DNA of 64,000 nucleotides, from the NCBI GenBank assembly GCA_016703765.1, contig JADJBL010000021.1, positions 1-64,000 of the forward strand, written 5' to 3'. The DNA is from Saprospirales bacterium. GTDB taxonomy: Bacteria > Bacteroidota > Bacteroidia > Chitinophagales > Saprospiraceae. A program made the translations under genes and the position numbers. Positions within the stretch are counted from its first letter, which is position 1, and the number at the start of each line of letters is the position of its first letter. The notes beneath the pieces are model-generated. The model saw only the letters and a list, made by a program, of their open reading frames with translations, made no database searches and had not been told where the DNA came from. Below, piece after piece: positions 31,973 through 40,793 of this stretch.

Positions 31973-33188
31973 CGAGGTCCTTGCCATCCATCCGAACCCG
32001 GACAATATACAAACCCGCTGGGATACCCCTCAGGTCGATCTGTCCGGAGCCAAGGGCCGCTTTTGAAACCTCGCCTCCGGTCATGCTGTAGATCCGGATC
32101 CATTCGATATTTGCATTCGGATTGCCGAAATGGATATTTACCGATCCGCTGGCCGGGTTGGGTTGCAGGGTGAAGGATTCCGTATTCGAAATATCTGAAG
32201 TGGAGGTCAATTGGCAGGCTCCCAACACCTTGTCGAGATCTTCGCAATCCCCGGCGTTGTCGTCGATAGAAGCCGATCCTCCTTCTGCCAGGTATTCGCA
32301 GATGGGTTCGATGGCGCAGACGGATAATAATGGGTTATGCCGGATGATGAGGTTTCCTCCGATAAAATAAAGACCGTCCATTCCCTCCAGGCTGGTCAGG
32401 GCATCGCCGGCGATCAGGTGGAGATCTCCGCCGATCGAGCCGAGTTGAGCCAGTCCGTCGAGGTTTGCGAGGCTGGAGTTGCCTATCATTCCGTCCGCAT
32501 ATTCTGCCCCGATGCGCAGGTCGCCCCCGATGGAGCTAAGTCCTTCCAGTCCTTCCAGGCTGGTCAGGGAGGCATTGCCGCGAAGGACCAGGTCGATTCC
32601 GATCCCCTCCAGGTTTTCAATTCCTTCGAGGGTGATCAGGCCGTTGTTGTGCTCCAGGATCAAACTCCCGGAAATGGTCCGGAGGGAGTTCAGTCCTGAA
32701 AAATCAGGAAGCATGGGGACGAGGTAAAGCGTGAAGTCGCTGCCGATGGTTTCCAGGTTTTCCAGTCCTTGCAGGCTTTTCAGGTTGTCGAGGTAGCTGA
32801 GGGAGAAACTCCCGGATACTTCCTCCAATTGGCTCAATCCTTCCAAAGAAACCAGCGCGGGACAGCCGGTGATGCTCAGATCCTCCCGGATGGAGTTCAG
32901 GTTTTGCAGGCCATTCAGGTTCGTTAGCTGGGGATTGCTCGTTATGGTAAGCGAGCCGCCGATATGGGTGAGGGCATCCAGCCCGGAAAGGTCGTTAATG
33001 TCGGAGGGGTAGCCCGATTTGCCGATCAGGAGATTGCCTTCGAGCTCGGTGCAGTTAGGGAAATTGGTTACGAAATTATGGATGTCGTTTTGGGTGAATA
33101 AATTGATATTGCCTACGGGGCATTGGGAGAGCAGGCTGTTCCAAATACCAAAAAGGAGCAGCGCTGTTACGGTCATAATCTTTTTCAT
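31950..33188 (-). CDS. Leucine-rich receptor L-domain-like protein with T9SS tail
   Basis: An intact 412-residue secreted protein. The signal peptide (MKKIMTVTALLLFGIWNSLLS) is followed by CPVGNINLFTQNDIHNF and then about nine repeats of roughly 25 residues of the type L.SLEGLE.L..IGGDL.I, as in receptor L-domain (EGFR-like) and leucine-rich folds. A Cys-rich cap (SVCAIEPICEYLAEG, DDNAGDCEDLDKVLGAC) closes the solenoid. The type A tail reads LQPNPASGSVNI, RIYSMTGGEVS and GIPAGLYIVRVRMDG. Similar solenoids are abundant on Saprospiria surfaces and mediate protein-protein contacts. The last codons overlap the DMT gene on the other strand. Confidence 0.8.
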   Translation of the reverse strand: MKKIMTVTALLLFGIWNSLLSQCPVGNINLFTQNDIHNFVTNFPNCTELEGNLLIGKSGYPSDINDLSGLDALTHIGGSLTITSNPQLTNLNGLQNLNSIREDLSITGCPALVSLEGLSQLEEVSGSFSLSYLDNLKSLQGLENLETIGSDFTLYLVPMLPDFSGLNSLRTISGSLILEHNNGLITLEGIENLEGIGIDLVLRGNASLTSLEGLEGLSSIGGDLRIGAEYADGMIGNSSLANLDGLAQLGSIGGDLHLIAGDALTSLEGMDGLYFIGGNLIIRHNPLLSVCAIEPICEYLAEGGSASIDDNAGDCEDLDKVLGACQLTSTSDISNTESFTLQPNPASGSVNIHFGNPNANIEWIRIYSMTGGEVSKAALGSGQIDLRGIPAGLYIVRVRMDGKDLVRRLSVQ

Positions 33189-33318
33189 AGGATAATAATT
33201 TTCAGGTTTGGATTATGGGGTGAAATTTGCCCGATTTCCCCTTTTCTACAATGATAATAGTCAACCAAACAGGCGGTTTTTGGCAATAATTGGGTGATTT
33301 TTATTCGAAATCCTATCC

Positions 33319-33326
33319 TATCTTTG
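33319..33326 (+). promoter_or_regulatory. Possible -7 promoter box of glgP
   Basis: tatctttg fits TAnnTTTG and lies 24 bases before the ATG at 33351. It also argues for starting translation at 33351 rather than 33294. Confidence 0.4.
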
Positions 33327-33350
33327 GCCCCACAAAAAACAGAGCTCCCT

Positions 33351-34973
33351 ATGGCAAGCAAACAACCTCGCGTGGCCTATTTCTGTATGGAATACGGATT
33401 GGACAACCGCTTCAAGGCATACGCCGGAGGCCTGGGCATTCTGGCAGGCGATTACCTGAAAGGGGCTAAAGACTATAACTATCCCATCGTCGGCATCGGC
33501 ATCAAATGGAAGCAGGGGTATACCGATCAGCTCATCGGCCCCGACGGCCAACCCTACGATACCTACCACAACTATCAATACGAATTTCTGGAAGATACGG
33601 GCGTGGAAGTCCCCGTCGAGATTCGCAAGCGGGAGGTCAAATGCAAGGTCTGGAAGCTCGATTGCTTCGGCAACGCCCCCCTCTACCTGCTCGACACCGA
33701 CGTGCCCGGCAACGACGACGCCTGGATCACAGGGCAGCTCTACGGTTGGTTTGGCGAGGAGCGCATCGCCCAGGAAATCGTGCTCGGCGTGGGCGGCGTG
33801 CGTGCCCTCCGGGCCCTCGGCCTCGACGTCGATGTGTACCACTTCAACGAGGGGCATGCCCTGTTCGCCGGATTTGAATTGTTGCGGGAGAAAATGGACG
33901 CGGGAAAAACCTTTGAAGAGGCCTGGAAAGCCAGCCGCGAAGAGATCGTCTTCACCACCCATACCCCGGTGGTCCAGGGCAACGAATCGCACCCCATCGA
34001 CCGCTTGCTGTACATGGGCGCCAATATGGGCCTGACCGAGGCCCAACTCGCCGAGCTCGGCGGCGATCCCTTCAACATGACCGTGGGCGCCCTGCGCCTG
34101 TCACGCAAAGCGAACGCCGTGGCAAAACTCCACGGAGAGACCGCCAACCAGATGTGGGACCACGTAGAAGACCGATCGGATATCGTGGCCATCACCAACG
34201 CCATCCACCGCCCTACCTGGGTGGACCCGGCCATGCTGGAACTGGCCGAAACAGGCGGCGACCTCTGGTCCGCACACCTGAAAAACAAACGCGACCTGAT
34301 CAAATTCGTAAAGGACCGAACCGGCGTCGAGCTCCTGGAAAACAACCTGATCATCGGCTTTTCCCGGCGGGCCGTGCCGTACAAGCGGAGCGACCTCATC
34401 TTCAGCAAACCGGAGCTCATCGAGCCCTGGCTCAAAAGCCGGAAGGTGCAGATCCTCTTTTCGGGCCGCGCCCACCCGCTCGACGACGGCGGAAAAGCCA
34501 TCGCCGCCAACCTCGTGGCCATGTCAAAAAAATACCCCGGCGCCGTGGTCTTCCTCGAAAATTACGACATGTCGATCGGCGCCGCCCTGACCCGCGGCTC
34601 GGATATCTGGCTCAACAACCCCCGGCGTCCAAAAGAAGCCAGCGGCACCAGCGGCATGAAAGCCGCCATGAACGGCGTGCTCAACCTGAGCATCCTCGAC
34701 GGATGGTGGCCCGAAGCCTGCCGCCACGGCCTCAACGGCTGGCAGTTTGGCGACGGCTTCGAGCACGAAGACGAAACCATCCTCGATGCCCACGACCGGA
34801 ACGCCCTGTATAAAGTCTTGCTGGAGGAAGTGCTGCCCACATTCTACGACAACCGCCCCAAATGGGTGGAAATGATGCGGGCCAGCATTTTGGACACGAA
34901 AGATTATTTTGGGGTCAAACGGATGCTGGAGGAGTATTACGAGCTGCTATACGCAGCCCCAGGCAAAAGCTAA
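33351..34973 (+). CDS. glgP: Alpha-glucan phosphorylase (short GlgP form, GT35)
   Basis: It releases glucose-1-phosphate from glycogen or maltodextrin with a PLP cofactor, in the cytoplasm. Visible family features are VAYFCMEYGLDNRFKAYAGG, AGDYLKGAKDYNYPIVGIG, the HFNEGHALF segment, TTHTPVVQGNESHP, FSRRAVPYKRSDLI, the phosphate-binding region near FSGRAHP, and the PLP-lysine region PKEASGTSGMKAAMNG. At 540 residues it is the shorter bacterial type, without the long N-terminal domain of the 850-residue alternative. The ATG at 33351 is chosen over 33294 because it fits the family start and follows a promoter-like box. Its stop codon overlaps the stop of the convergent MbnH gene. No other glycogen genes are nearby. 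Confidence 0.9.
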   Translation: MASKQPRVAYFCMEYGLDNRFKAYAGGLGILAGDYLKGAKDYNYPIVGIGIKWKQGYTDQLIGPDGQPYDTYHNYQYEFLEDTGVEVPVEIRKREVKCKVWKLDCFGNAPLYLLDTDVPGNDDAWITGQLYGWFGEERIAQEIVLGVGGVRALRALGLDVDVYHFNEGHALFAGFELLREKMDAGKTFEEAWKASREEIVFTTHTPVVQGNESHPIDRLLYMGANMGLTEAQLAELGGDPFNMTVGALRLSRKANAVAKLHGETANQMWDHVEDRSDIVAITNAIHRPTWVDPAMLELAETGGDLWSAHLKNKRDLIKFVKDRTGVELLENNLIIGFSRRAVPYKRSDLIFSKPELIEPWLKSRKVQILFSGRAHPLDDGGKAIAANLVAMSKKYPGAVVFLENYDMSIGAALTRGSDIWLNNPRRPKEASGTSGMKAAMNGVLNLSILDGWWPEACRHGLNGWQFGDGFEHEDETILDAHDRNALYKVLLEEVLPTFYDNRPKWVEMMRASILDTKDYFGVKRMLEEYYELLYAAPGKS

Positions 34974-35932
34974 AAAAAAGGGCTGCTTAACTCCGGCTTG
35001 TTCACATACACCGTATCCGTCAGCGTCTTCAAAAACGCGATCAGGTAGCCCTTCTCCTGGGCCGTCAAATGGATGCCGCCCTGGTGCGCGTTTTTCATCA
35101 AAGGATCGACGGTGGGCGATTGGTGCAATCCCTCGCTGTAAAAATCGATCACCTCCTCCAGGGTCTGGTAACGGCTGTCGTGCATGTAGGGCGCCGTCAG
35201 TTCGATATTCCGAAGGGTAGGGGTCTTGTAGCGGCCGATATCCTCGGGGTCGGCTGTGATCTCGAAAAGCCCGTCTCCGGGCGTCGCATCCAGGCCGTTG
35301 TTGTGAAACAGGTTGTCGGTGAACAGAATCCCGCCGTGGCAGTGAAAACAGTCCCCTTTCTCCGTAAAGAAAATATCAAAGCCCAGAAACTCTTCGTCGC
35401 TCAGGAAAACCGGTAGGTCGGGACGCAGGTACAGGTCGTATTTCGAACTGCCGGAGATCAGGGTGCGCTCAAATTGCGCCAGGGCTTTGCCGATATGTTC
35501 ATACGAAATATCCTCGCTCCCGAAAGCCTTGAAGAAATACCCCGGATAATCGGGATGCCGCTCCAACCTGCTCAGTTTGGTTTGAAAGAACTCCTCCGAC
35601 TCGAAGGTCATGATCTTCTCCAAACTGCCCTGCACTTTTCCATTCCACAAAAAAGCGGTGCTCCAGCCCAGGTTGATATGCGGGATAATATTGCCGGGCG
35701 AGGAAAAGGAAAGCGCCTGCAGATGGCAGGTGGCGCAGGCCTGGGCGCTGTCCCGGTGCAGGATAGGGTCGTAATACAACATCCGCCCCAGCAAGACCCC
35801 CTCCACCGTGGTCGGGTTGTCGGAGGGAATGTCGAGGATGGGAAAATTATCCGGATAGTCCAATGCCAAAGGCGTAGGGTCGTACACTGGCCCCGGAGGG
35901 ATTTCCTCCTCGTTGCAGCGGACAAATGCCAT
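34970..35932 (-). CDS. mbnH: MbnH-like di-heme cytochrome c peroxidase/MauG family protein
   Basis: About 320 residues with two c-type heme sites, ACATCHLQ (near residue 65) and DCFHCHGG (near residue 200). Other MauG/CcpA landmarks include VLLGRMLYYDPILHRD, LSFSSPG, GKALAQFERTLISG, RYKTPTLRNIELTAPYMHDSRYQTLEEVIDFY and LTAQEKGYLIAFLKTLTD. The gene lies downstream of an MbnP-like gene on the same strand; in studied systems MbnH converts a Trp of MbnP to kynurenine so that MbnP can bind copper. The frame upstream of the ATG reads LGAVALMAFVRC, which looks like a lipobox, and then meets a stop at a T-run near 35960, so a small indel probably hides the real N-terminus. Confidence 0.8.
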   Translation of the reverse strand: MAFVRCNEEEIPPGPVYDPTPLALDYPDNFPILDIPSDNPTTVEGVLLGRMLYYDPILHRDSAQACATCHLQALSFSSPGNIIPHINLGWSTAFLWNGKVQGSLEKIMTFESEEFFQTKLSRLERHPDYPGYFFKAFGSEDISYEHIGKALAQFERTLISGSSKYDLYLRPDLPVFLSDEEFLGFDIFFTEKGDCFHCHGGILFTDNLFHNNGLDATPGDGLFEITADPEDIGRYKTPTLRNIELTAPYMHDSRYQTLEEVIDFYSEGLHQSPTVDPLMKNAHQGGIHLTAQEKGYLIAFLKTLTDTVYVNKPELSSPFF

Positions 35933-36011
35933 TAATGCAACTGCACCGAGAAAATGCTAAAAAATGGTCTCAGGTTTCTTTCTTAGCGCCTTCGGTTCGA
36001 ACTTTTGAATC

Positions 36012-36773
36012 TCAACAAATAATACTCAATTCCATCACTTCCATGGATTCGACGCTAAACACATCCGCTCCATTGGCTTTGAGCGCTGCCTGGGCGTTCT
36101 GGTTTTCCATGATCATGGGACCGAAAAACTCGAAATCGTAGGTGTTGGGGTTCTGGTACCACTCGTTGAGATCCATGACCAGGGTGATATCCCAGGAGTT
36201 GTCGTCGATTTCCAGGCCGTGGAGCGGCAGCGAGATCTGAATAAAGTTTTGGTTGCCACCCGTAGGTCCGGTATGGGTGTTGTAGGCCTTTACCTCTCCG
36301 GTGCCGGGTATTTTGTATTTCCCCTCGAATTTCATGTAGTGATAACCCGGAGGCATGGGCCATTCCATGTTGATATTGGTCGTCGTGTTTTCCAGGCCGC
36401 CCGGCACATTGGTCTCCTGATCGAGGCCGTAGATGAAGGAAAGAGAGGTATAGGTCCCGGCCGGTACGTCGGGCATTTCGAGGGTTCTCGTGGCGTCCAC
36501 GCCCAGTTCCCGGTAGTGGACCTTATCGAGGCGGTATTCCGTTCCGTCGTCGCGGGTGAGCACGAAATTGGAGATGTAATACTTGAGGCGGATGACGCTA
36601 AATTCATACCCGGCTTCGCAGGTGTACAAAAATTCGTTCAGGACCAGATCCTGGCCGTTCACCTCGTGTTCGAAGATGAGCTCGACGGTCCCCTCGCCGG
36701 GGTCTTTTTTGCAGGTGGAAAAGAGCAACAGACTAAAGAGCAGACCGATGGTAAGTACGGATATCTTTCTCAT
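36012..36773 (-). CDS. mbnP: MbnP-like copper-binding lipoprotein
   Basis: From ATG 36773 the protein has a lipoprotein signal (MRKISVLTIGLLFSLLLFST, then Cys). The in-frame ATG at 36848 adds 25 unlikely residues. The mature 230 residues carry the MbnP layout: VELIFEHEVNGQDLVLNE, FSVIRLKYYISNFVLTRDDG, the central INMEWPMPPGYHYMKFEGKY, GEVKAYNTHTGPTGGNQN and DITLVMDLNEWYQNPN. The Trp in MEWPMPPGYHYMK is at the position of the conserved Trp that MbnH modifies in characterised pairs. The gap to mbnH is 79 bases. A role in copper acquisition or handling in the periplasm or on the surface follows from the family, not from direct evidence here. Confidence 0.8.
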   Translation of the reverse strand: MRKISVLTIGLLFSLLLFSTCKKDPGEGTVELIFEHEVNGQDLVLNEFLYTCEAGYEFSVIRLKYYISNFVLTRDDGTEYRLDKVHYRELGVDATRTLEMPDVPAGTYTSLSFIYGLDQETNVPGGLENTTTNINMEWPMPPGYHYMKFEGKYKIPGTGEVKAYNTHTGPTGGNQNFIQISLPLHGLEIDDNSWDITLVMDLNEWYQNPNTYDFEFFGPMIMENQNAQAALKANGADVFSVESMEVMELSIIC

Positions 36774-36839
36774 GACAATCGGGTTTATTTGATCGCCATA
36801 AGCTGGGTAATATCGGGGAGAAAAGGAATGACTTTTATC

Positions 36840-36860
36840 ACCAGTCACCAGTCACCAGTC
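36840..36860. repeat. Three tandem copies of accagtc
   Basis: The heptamer repeats three times without change, six bases before the 3' end of the next minus-strand gene. It is related to the gactggtgattggtga units at 43549-43602, which form a hairpin. Confidence 0.6.
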
Positions 36861-36866
36861 ACTATT

Positions 36867-39800
36867 TCACTTTACATAAAACGTCTTCAACGGCACATCC
36901 ACCCCAAAACTCAGGAACATCCGCGTCGAGCGCAGGGAAATCTCGTCGCTGCCAAGTTCGCGGTAGACGGGGCCGGTTTGGACTCCGGCGCCCAGGTAGA
37001 AGGGCGTATTCCGGATATTCCAATGCAATTGAACGCCCGGCTTGAACATATTTTTGAACGTGATCTTGTCGGCGCCGAATGCATTCGGATCTCCGCGGTA
37101 GGATAGGATGCTGCCGAGGTCCAGGAAGGAGAGGAATATCGAAAAGGACTGCGGCTTTTCGTGATTCTTGCCCAGCAAACCGCTCATGGTGATGCCGATG
37201 GGCATCGTGGCTGCTGGACTGTAAAACGATTCGTTCAGGTTATTAAAATGCCAGGTTTCCTTGCCGAAGGTAGCGCCCAGATAGGCGTTCAGCCCGACGG
37301 TCAAAGCCTTGTTCCGCTTGAGGCGGGAGCTACCCGGCGGGTCGGCGATGCCGTTGAGCAGGCTTTCGATCTCCTGTGGGGATTCCGCATCGACCAGGTC
37401 GGCGATGAAAAAACCGTATTCTTCCAAAAATACATACGTGGGTTCTCCTTCCTCAAACTGCTTCATCACAATAAACAGCCGGATAGCCGAGCTCATGGCG
37501 TGGCGGTGATCGCCCACGTTGAGGTAGTAAATGAGATCGAGGATCTGGGTGGAAAGATCGGGCACCCCCTTCAGAAAGGCGTTCCGCTCGCAAAGCGGCA
37601 GGATCTCGTCCGGATTGGCCGGATCGACCACAAGGGGGATCTCCAGGATCCGGTTGATCGTGCCGACCAGGAAGGATGCCTTGAAAAAGAAGTCCAGATC
37701 CACTTTCAGTATGGAATCCGGCTCGGAAGGGATGAACACCAGGGGCAGGTCGGAGACGGTCTGCTGCACCAGTTGGGCCATGCCCTCCGGCGAAAACAGG
37801 GAGCCTTCCTGCACATTGCTCAGGCGTTGATACATCAGGCCCAGGTAGGCCTCGCGGAGCCCGGGCGTATTGAGGATGGAATCGAGTTCGGCGCGGGTGA
37901 TCCATTTCTGGTCCAGGTCGGAGGAACGGAGGCAGTACAGCAGGTTGGTCAGGGTCTCGGTAAGCCACAGCCAGGGCCGGGCATTGTCCAGGATCTTCAC
38001 TTCCCGGGGCGCCAGCTTGCGGTCGAGCACGGTGAGTTGTGATTGCAGGGCTTTCAGGTCGTAGGAGAGCTCGTCGATCTGGGCCAGCACGGCGGCGTAG
38101 GGATGGGGCGATTTTTTGCCGAACAGGTATTCCGACAGCGGATTGCCGGTCTGCAGGCCCGGATTCGCCTGCCCGATCCGGTCGTTGAGCTGGATGAGGC
38201 GCTCCTCCACGTCGAGGAGTTTCTTGATTCCGGACTGAAAGAAGGCCTCTTCTCCGTAGGCCTCCATCGCTATAATATTGTTGATGTCGGTGGGGTCGAA
38301 CGTATTGCTCACGATGGCGGCGAGCATGTCGAATGCAAGGCCTTGGCTTCCTTCGAGTTGGGAAGTCCAGAAATCCCTGGTCGCCAAAATGGTTTCCATC
38401 AGCACAGAGCGGTCGATCTCCAGCTTTTCCAGGGCCTTTTCCATTTCGCCGAAGGGGTCGAGGCTGCGTACCCAGCTGTCGTATTCCTGCCGATAGGTGC
38501 TCAGGTCGTAGGCCCAGCTGCGGAGGATCATGTCGATCGAATAATCGCCGTACCAGTTGCCGTTCAGATTGCGCGAAATGTCGAGACCGGCGGCCCGCCA
38601 CTGTTCGGGGGTCCGTTCCGTTCCGAAGAATTTGTCGTAGGCGCCCACGCTCCGGAAGCCGAGCAGATAAGCCGTATCGAGGTGACCGCCCAGCAGGTAG
38701 GGGAGCAGATTGAGCCGGAAATCGGCTGCCGAATCGCTCCCCATGATTACGTCGAGGTTGTAGGCGGGCCTGAGCAGGAAGTCAAATTCCGGCGCCTCGA
38801 TAGGGCTCGTGGGGTCTTCCAGAACGATCTGGCTGATGCCGGATGCGATTTCGTATTCGCCCTCCTCCAGGCCCAGGTAGATCGTTTTGATCCGGTTGAC
38901 GCAGGAGCGGGCAATGTCGATCAACTCCAGGTACTCGGGGTCGTCAACAGGCGAATCCGCGAGGATGAAATTCAGTTTCTTTTCGGTCTGCTGATAGTTT
39001 TCGAGCAGATTCCGGTAGGTGATGGGAATAATCTCGTCGAGCGGCACGCCGTTTTGGGCCAGGCCGGCGATGGAATAGAGGGCCAGCAGGTTGTAGATGA
39101 AGGGGTCTTCCTGAATTTTCTCAAACCGCTCCTCTTTCAGCAGGATCGTCGGGAGGCGTACGCTCAGCATTTGCATATCCTCGTAAAAGGCCTCGCGCAC
39201 CCGCTCGATGAAGGAATGCGAGTAGCTGAAGCCCGGGGCGTTGAACTGTTCGACCACCGTGGGGAACAGCTCCTCGTAAGAAACGACTTCCTGTTTGAGG
39301 AAGCGCTCCATGAAGTTGATGACCACCTCTTCCTGGGCTCTTTTCAGTACGAAATTGAACAGGCCTTCGATGAGCGCCTGGGTGTTGACGATGCCGTCCT
39401 TGACGTTCTGGTTGCTCTCGCTAGCCATCGCTTCCAGGGATTCGATGCTTTCCACCGGGGGCACGCTATACCGCTGGATGGCCCGGGAAACGGAGAGATA
39501 TTCGGCCGGCGAACCACCGTAGTCCCCGCGGGTCATTTGCACCATTTTCTGCCGGGGGCTCCCGCGCAGAGAGTCCGAGTACCCCCTGAATTGCTCCAGG
39601 AAGCCCATGTGGGTGGTATCCAGCAGGAAGGCCAGGCTGTCGAGCGCCAGGATCTGCGAGAGGTCGGGGTTATCGCGATAGCTATTGGGCAGTTTCCCAA
39701 GCTGGGTATTGGAAAAGGAATCGGGGCTGGAGGGGTTGTCGTATTCGTATAGGATGGCCATCAGGGTGGAAAAAGCTTCCAGGGAGGCGGAGTCCTGCAT

Positions 39801-39935
39801 ATCGTAGCCGCTTGCCTCGAGGGTCTGGGTGGCGGAAAGGAGGGTCCGTGCGTCCTCGGAAAGGCTTTGGGCCTGAGTGGTCTGGGAGAAAAGGAGAAGA
39901 AAAAAACAGATATGGAGCGGATAAAAAAGTTTCAT
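36867..39935 (-). CDS. Large exported protein of unknown function, probable C-terminal outer-membrane barrel
   Basis: A 1022-residue intact protein with a signal peptide (MKLFYPLHICFFLLLFSQTTQAQ). I do not recognise the family. Residues 25-820 are mostly helical and acidic, without repeats or cysteine patterns, and contain segments such as FLKQEVVSYEELFPTVVEQF and DPFGEMEKALEKLEIDRS. The last 170 residues look like beta-barrel strands (NAYLGATFGKETWHFNN, ATMPIGITMSGLLGK, FSIFLSFLDLGSILSY, LHWNIRNTPFYLGAGVQ, RMFLSFGVDVPLKTFYVK) ending near an aromatic residue, as in outer-membrane proteins. It follows the 223-residue gene by 18 bases on the same strand, so they are probably co-transcribed. No T9SS tail is present. 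Confidence 0.8.
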   Translation of the reverse strand: MKLFYPLHICFFLLLFSQTTQAQSLSEDARTLLSATQTLEASGYDMQDSASLEAFSTLMAILYEYDNPSSPDSFSNTQLGKLPNSYRDNPDLSQILALDSLAFLLDTTHMGFLEQFRGYSDSLRGSPRQKMVQMTRGDYGGSPAEYLSVSRAIQRYSVPPVESIESLEAMASESNQNVKDGIVNTQALIEGLFNFVLKRAQEEVVINFMERFLKQEVVSYEELFPTVVEQFNAPGFSYSHSFIERVREAFYEDMQMLSVRLPTILLKEERFEKIQEDPFIYNLLALYSIAGLAQNGVPLDEIIPITYRNLLENYQQTEKKLNFILADSPVDDPEYLELIDIARSCVNRIKTIYLGLEEGEYEIASGISQIVLEDPTSPIEAPEFDFLLRPAYNLDVIMGSDSAADFRLNLLPYLLGGHLDTAYLLGFRSVGAYDKFFGTERTPEQWRAAGLDISRNLNGNWYGDYSIDMILRSWAYDLSTYRQEYDSWVRSLDPFGEMEKALEKLEIDRSVLMETILATRDFWTSQLEGSQGLAFDMLAAIVSNTFDPTDINNIIAMEAYGEEAFFQSGIKKLLDVEERLIQLNDRIGQANPGLQTGNPLSEYLFGKKSPHPYAAVLAQIDELSYDLKALQSQLTVLDRKLAPREVKILDNARPWLWLTETLTNLLYCLRSSDLDQKWITRAELDSILNTPGLREAYLGLMYQRLSNVQEGSLFSPEGMAQLVQQTVSDLPLVFIPSEPDSILKVDLDFFFKASFLVGTINRILEIPLVVDPANPDEILPLCERNAFLKGVPDLSTQILDLIYYLNVGDHRHAMSSAIRLFIVMKQFEEGEPTYVFLEEYGFFIADLVDAESPQEIESLLNGIADPPGSSRLKRNKALTVGLNAYLGATFGKETWHFNNLNESFYSPAATMPIGITMSGLLGKNHEKPQSFSIFLSFLDLGSILSYRGDPNAFGADKITFKNMFKPGVQLHWNIRNTPFYLGAGVQTGPVYRELGSDEISLRSTRMFLSFGVDVPLKTFYVK

Positions 39936-39953
39936 AGAGCTTGGATTAGGGGG

Positions 39954-40625
39954 TCAGGAGGCGGCGCCCTCCAATTCTTTCTTCAGAAAATCGTTGAGCA
40001 ATTTGTAGTACCTGGTAAACTGGGGCAGGGTGTTTGCCGAATTGATCAGCTGATCTAGCAAGCCCACGGTTTTCAGGTCGTTTTCATCCGTAGTTACTTC
40101 GTTGGATTTCAATTTGACCCGGTATTCCTCGACGCGGATGTTGAACAGTTCGTCCTGGTTGCGGAAGGCCGGATCGAGCAAGGGGTCGTTCCCTGCCGCC
40201 GTCATAGCGGTTTTCTTTTTGGTAATGGTGGTGCGGATCTTGCGGAGCGCCTCGAGCATTTTGACGTTCCAGTCGGAGGTGCTTACGTCGCTGAGCCATT
40301 GAAGAGGGATGTGGAGCACTTCTTTTTCGAGAAAAAGAGCCAGCTCCTTCGACAGTTGGGTGAATTCCTCCAGATCGCCGTCGGTGGCGGTTCGGATGAA
40401 CAGGATTTTTTGCAGGAATTTGCTCTCGTCGTAGGGGATGGGATTCATCCAAATGCCGTCGATCTTGAATTTTTCAAAAACCGTTTCCAGCGACTTGATG
40501 AGGGCTTTGATCTTGGGGTCTTCTTTCCCCAGTTCGGCGCCTGCGATGAGGGCGTCTATTTTTACCCGGCAGGCGTCTTTTGCTTCGAGCACAAGGGTTT
40601 TCAGTTTGAAGTTATCCGTGGCCAT
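39954..40625 (-). CDS. Hypothetical cytoplasmic helical protein
   Basis: A 223-residue intact protein without a signal peptide or membrane segment. It is predicted to be helical throughout (LKTLVLEAKDACRVKIDALI, ALIKSLETVFEKFKI, EFTQLSKELALFLEKEVLH, KMLEALRKIRTTITKKKTA) and is rich in charged residues. I do not recognise a family. It is the first gene of a probable two-gene operon with the 1022-residue exported protein, 18 bases apart, and is divergent from the repeat protein at 40794. The two products might work together across the envelope, but nothing in the sequence proves this. Confidence 0.75.
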   Translation of the reverse strand: MATDNFKLKTLVLEAKDACRVKIDALIAGAELGKEDPKIKALIKSLETVFEKFKIDGIWMNPIPYDESKFLQKILFIRTATDGDLEEFTQLSKELALFLEKEVLHIPLQWLSDVSTSDWNVKMLEALRKIRTTITKKKTAMTAAGNDPLLDPAFRNQDELFNIRVEEYRVKLKSNEVTTDENDLKTVGLLDQLINSANTLPQFTRYYKLLNDFLKKELEGAAS

Positions 40626-40793
40626 TTAGTTTGGTTTTTTCATTTCGGCTAAAACTAAGGATTTTTCTGAAAAACAGGCATTCAAAAGTGCGGTTGGAAA
40701 GCTGTATGACTTATTTGAAGGTTTGGGGAGCAGACTCCTAAGGCTGGTCCGGCATTGATTTTTTACCGTTCTTTGGAGTAAAATCCATACTCC

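Noticed and set aside
38043..39752. 569-codon plus-strand frame
   Set aside because: Antisense to the 1022-residue exported protein, which has a signal peptide and barrel-like end.
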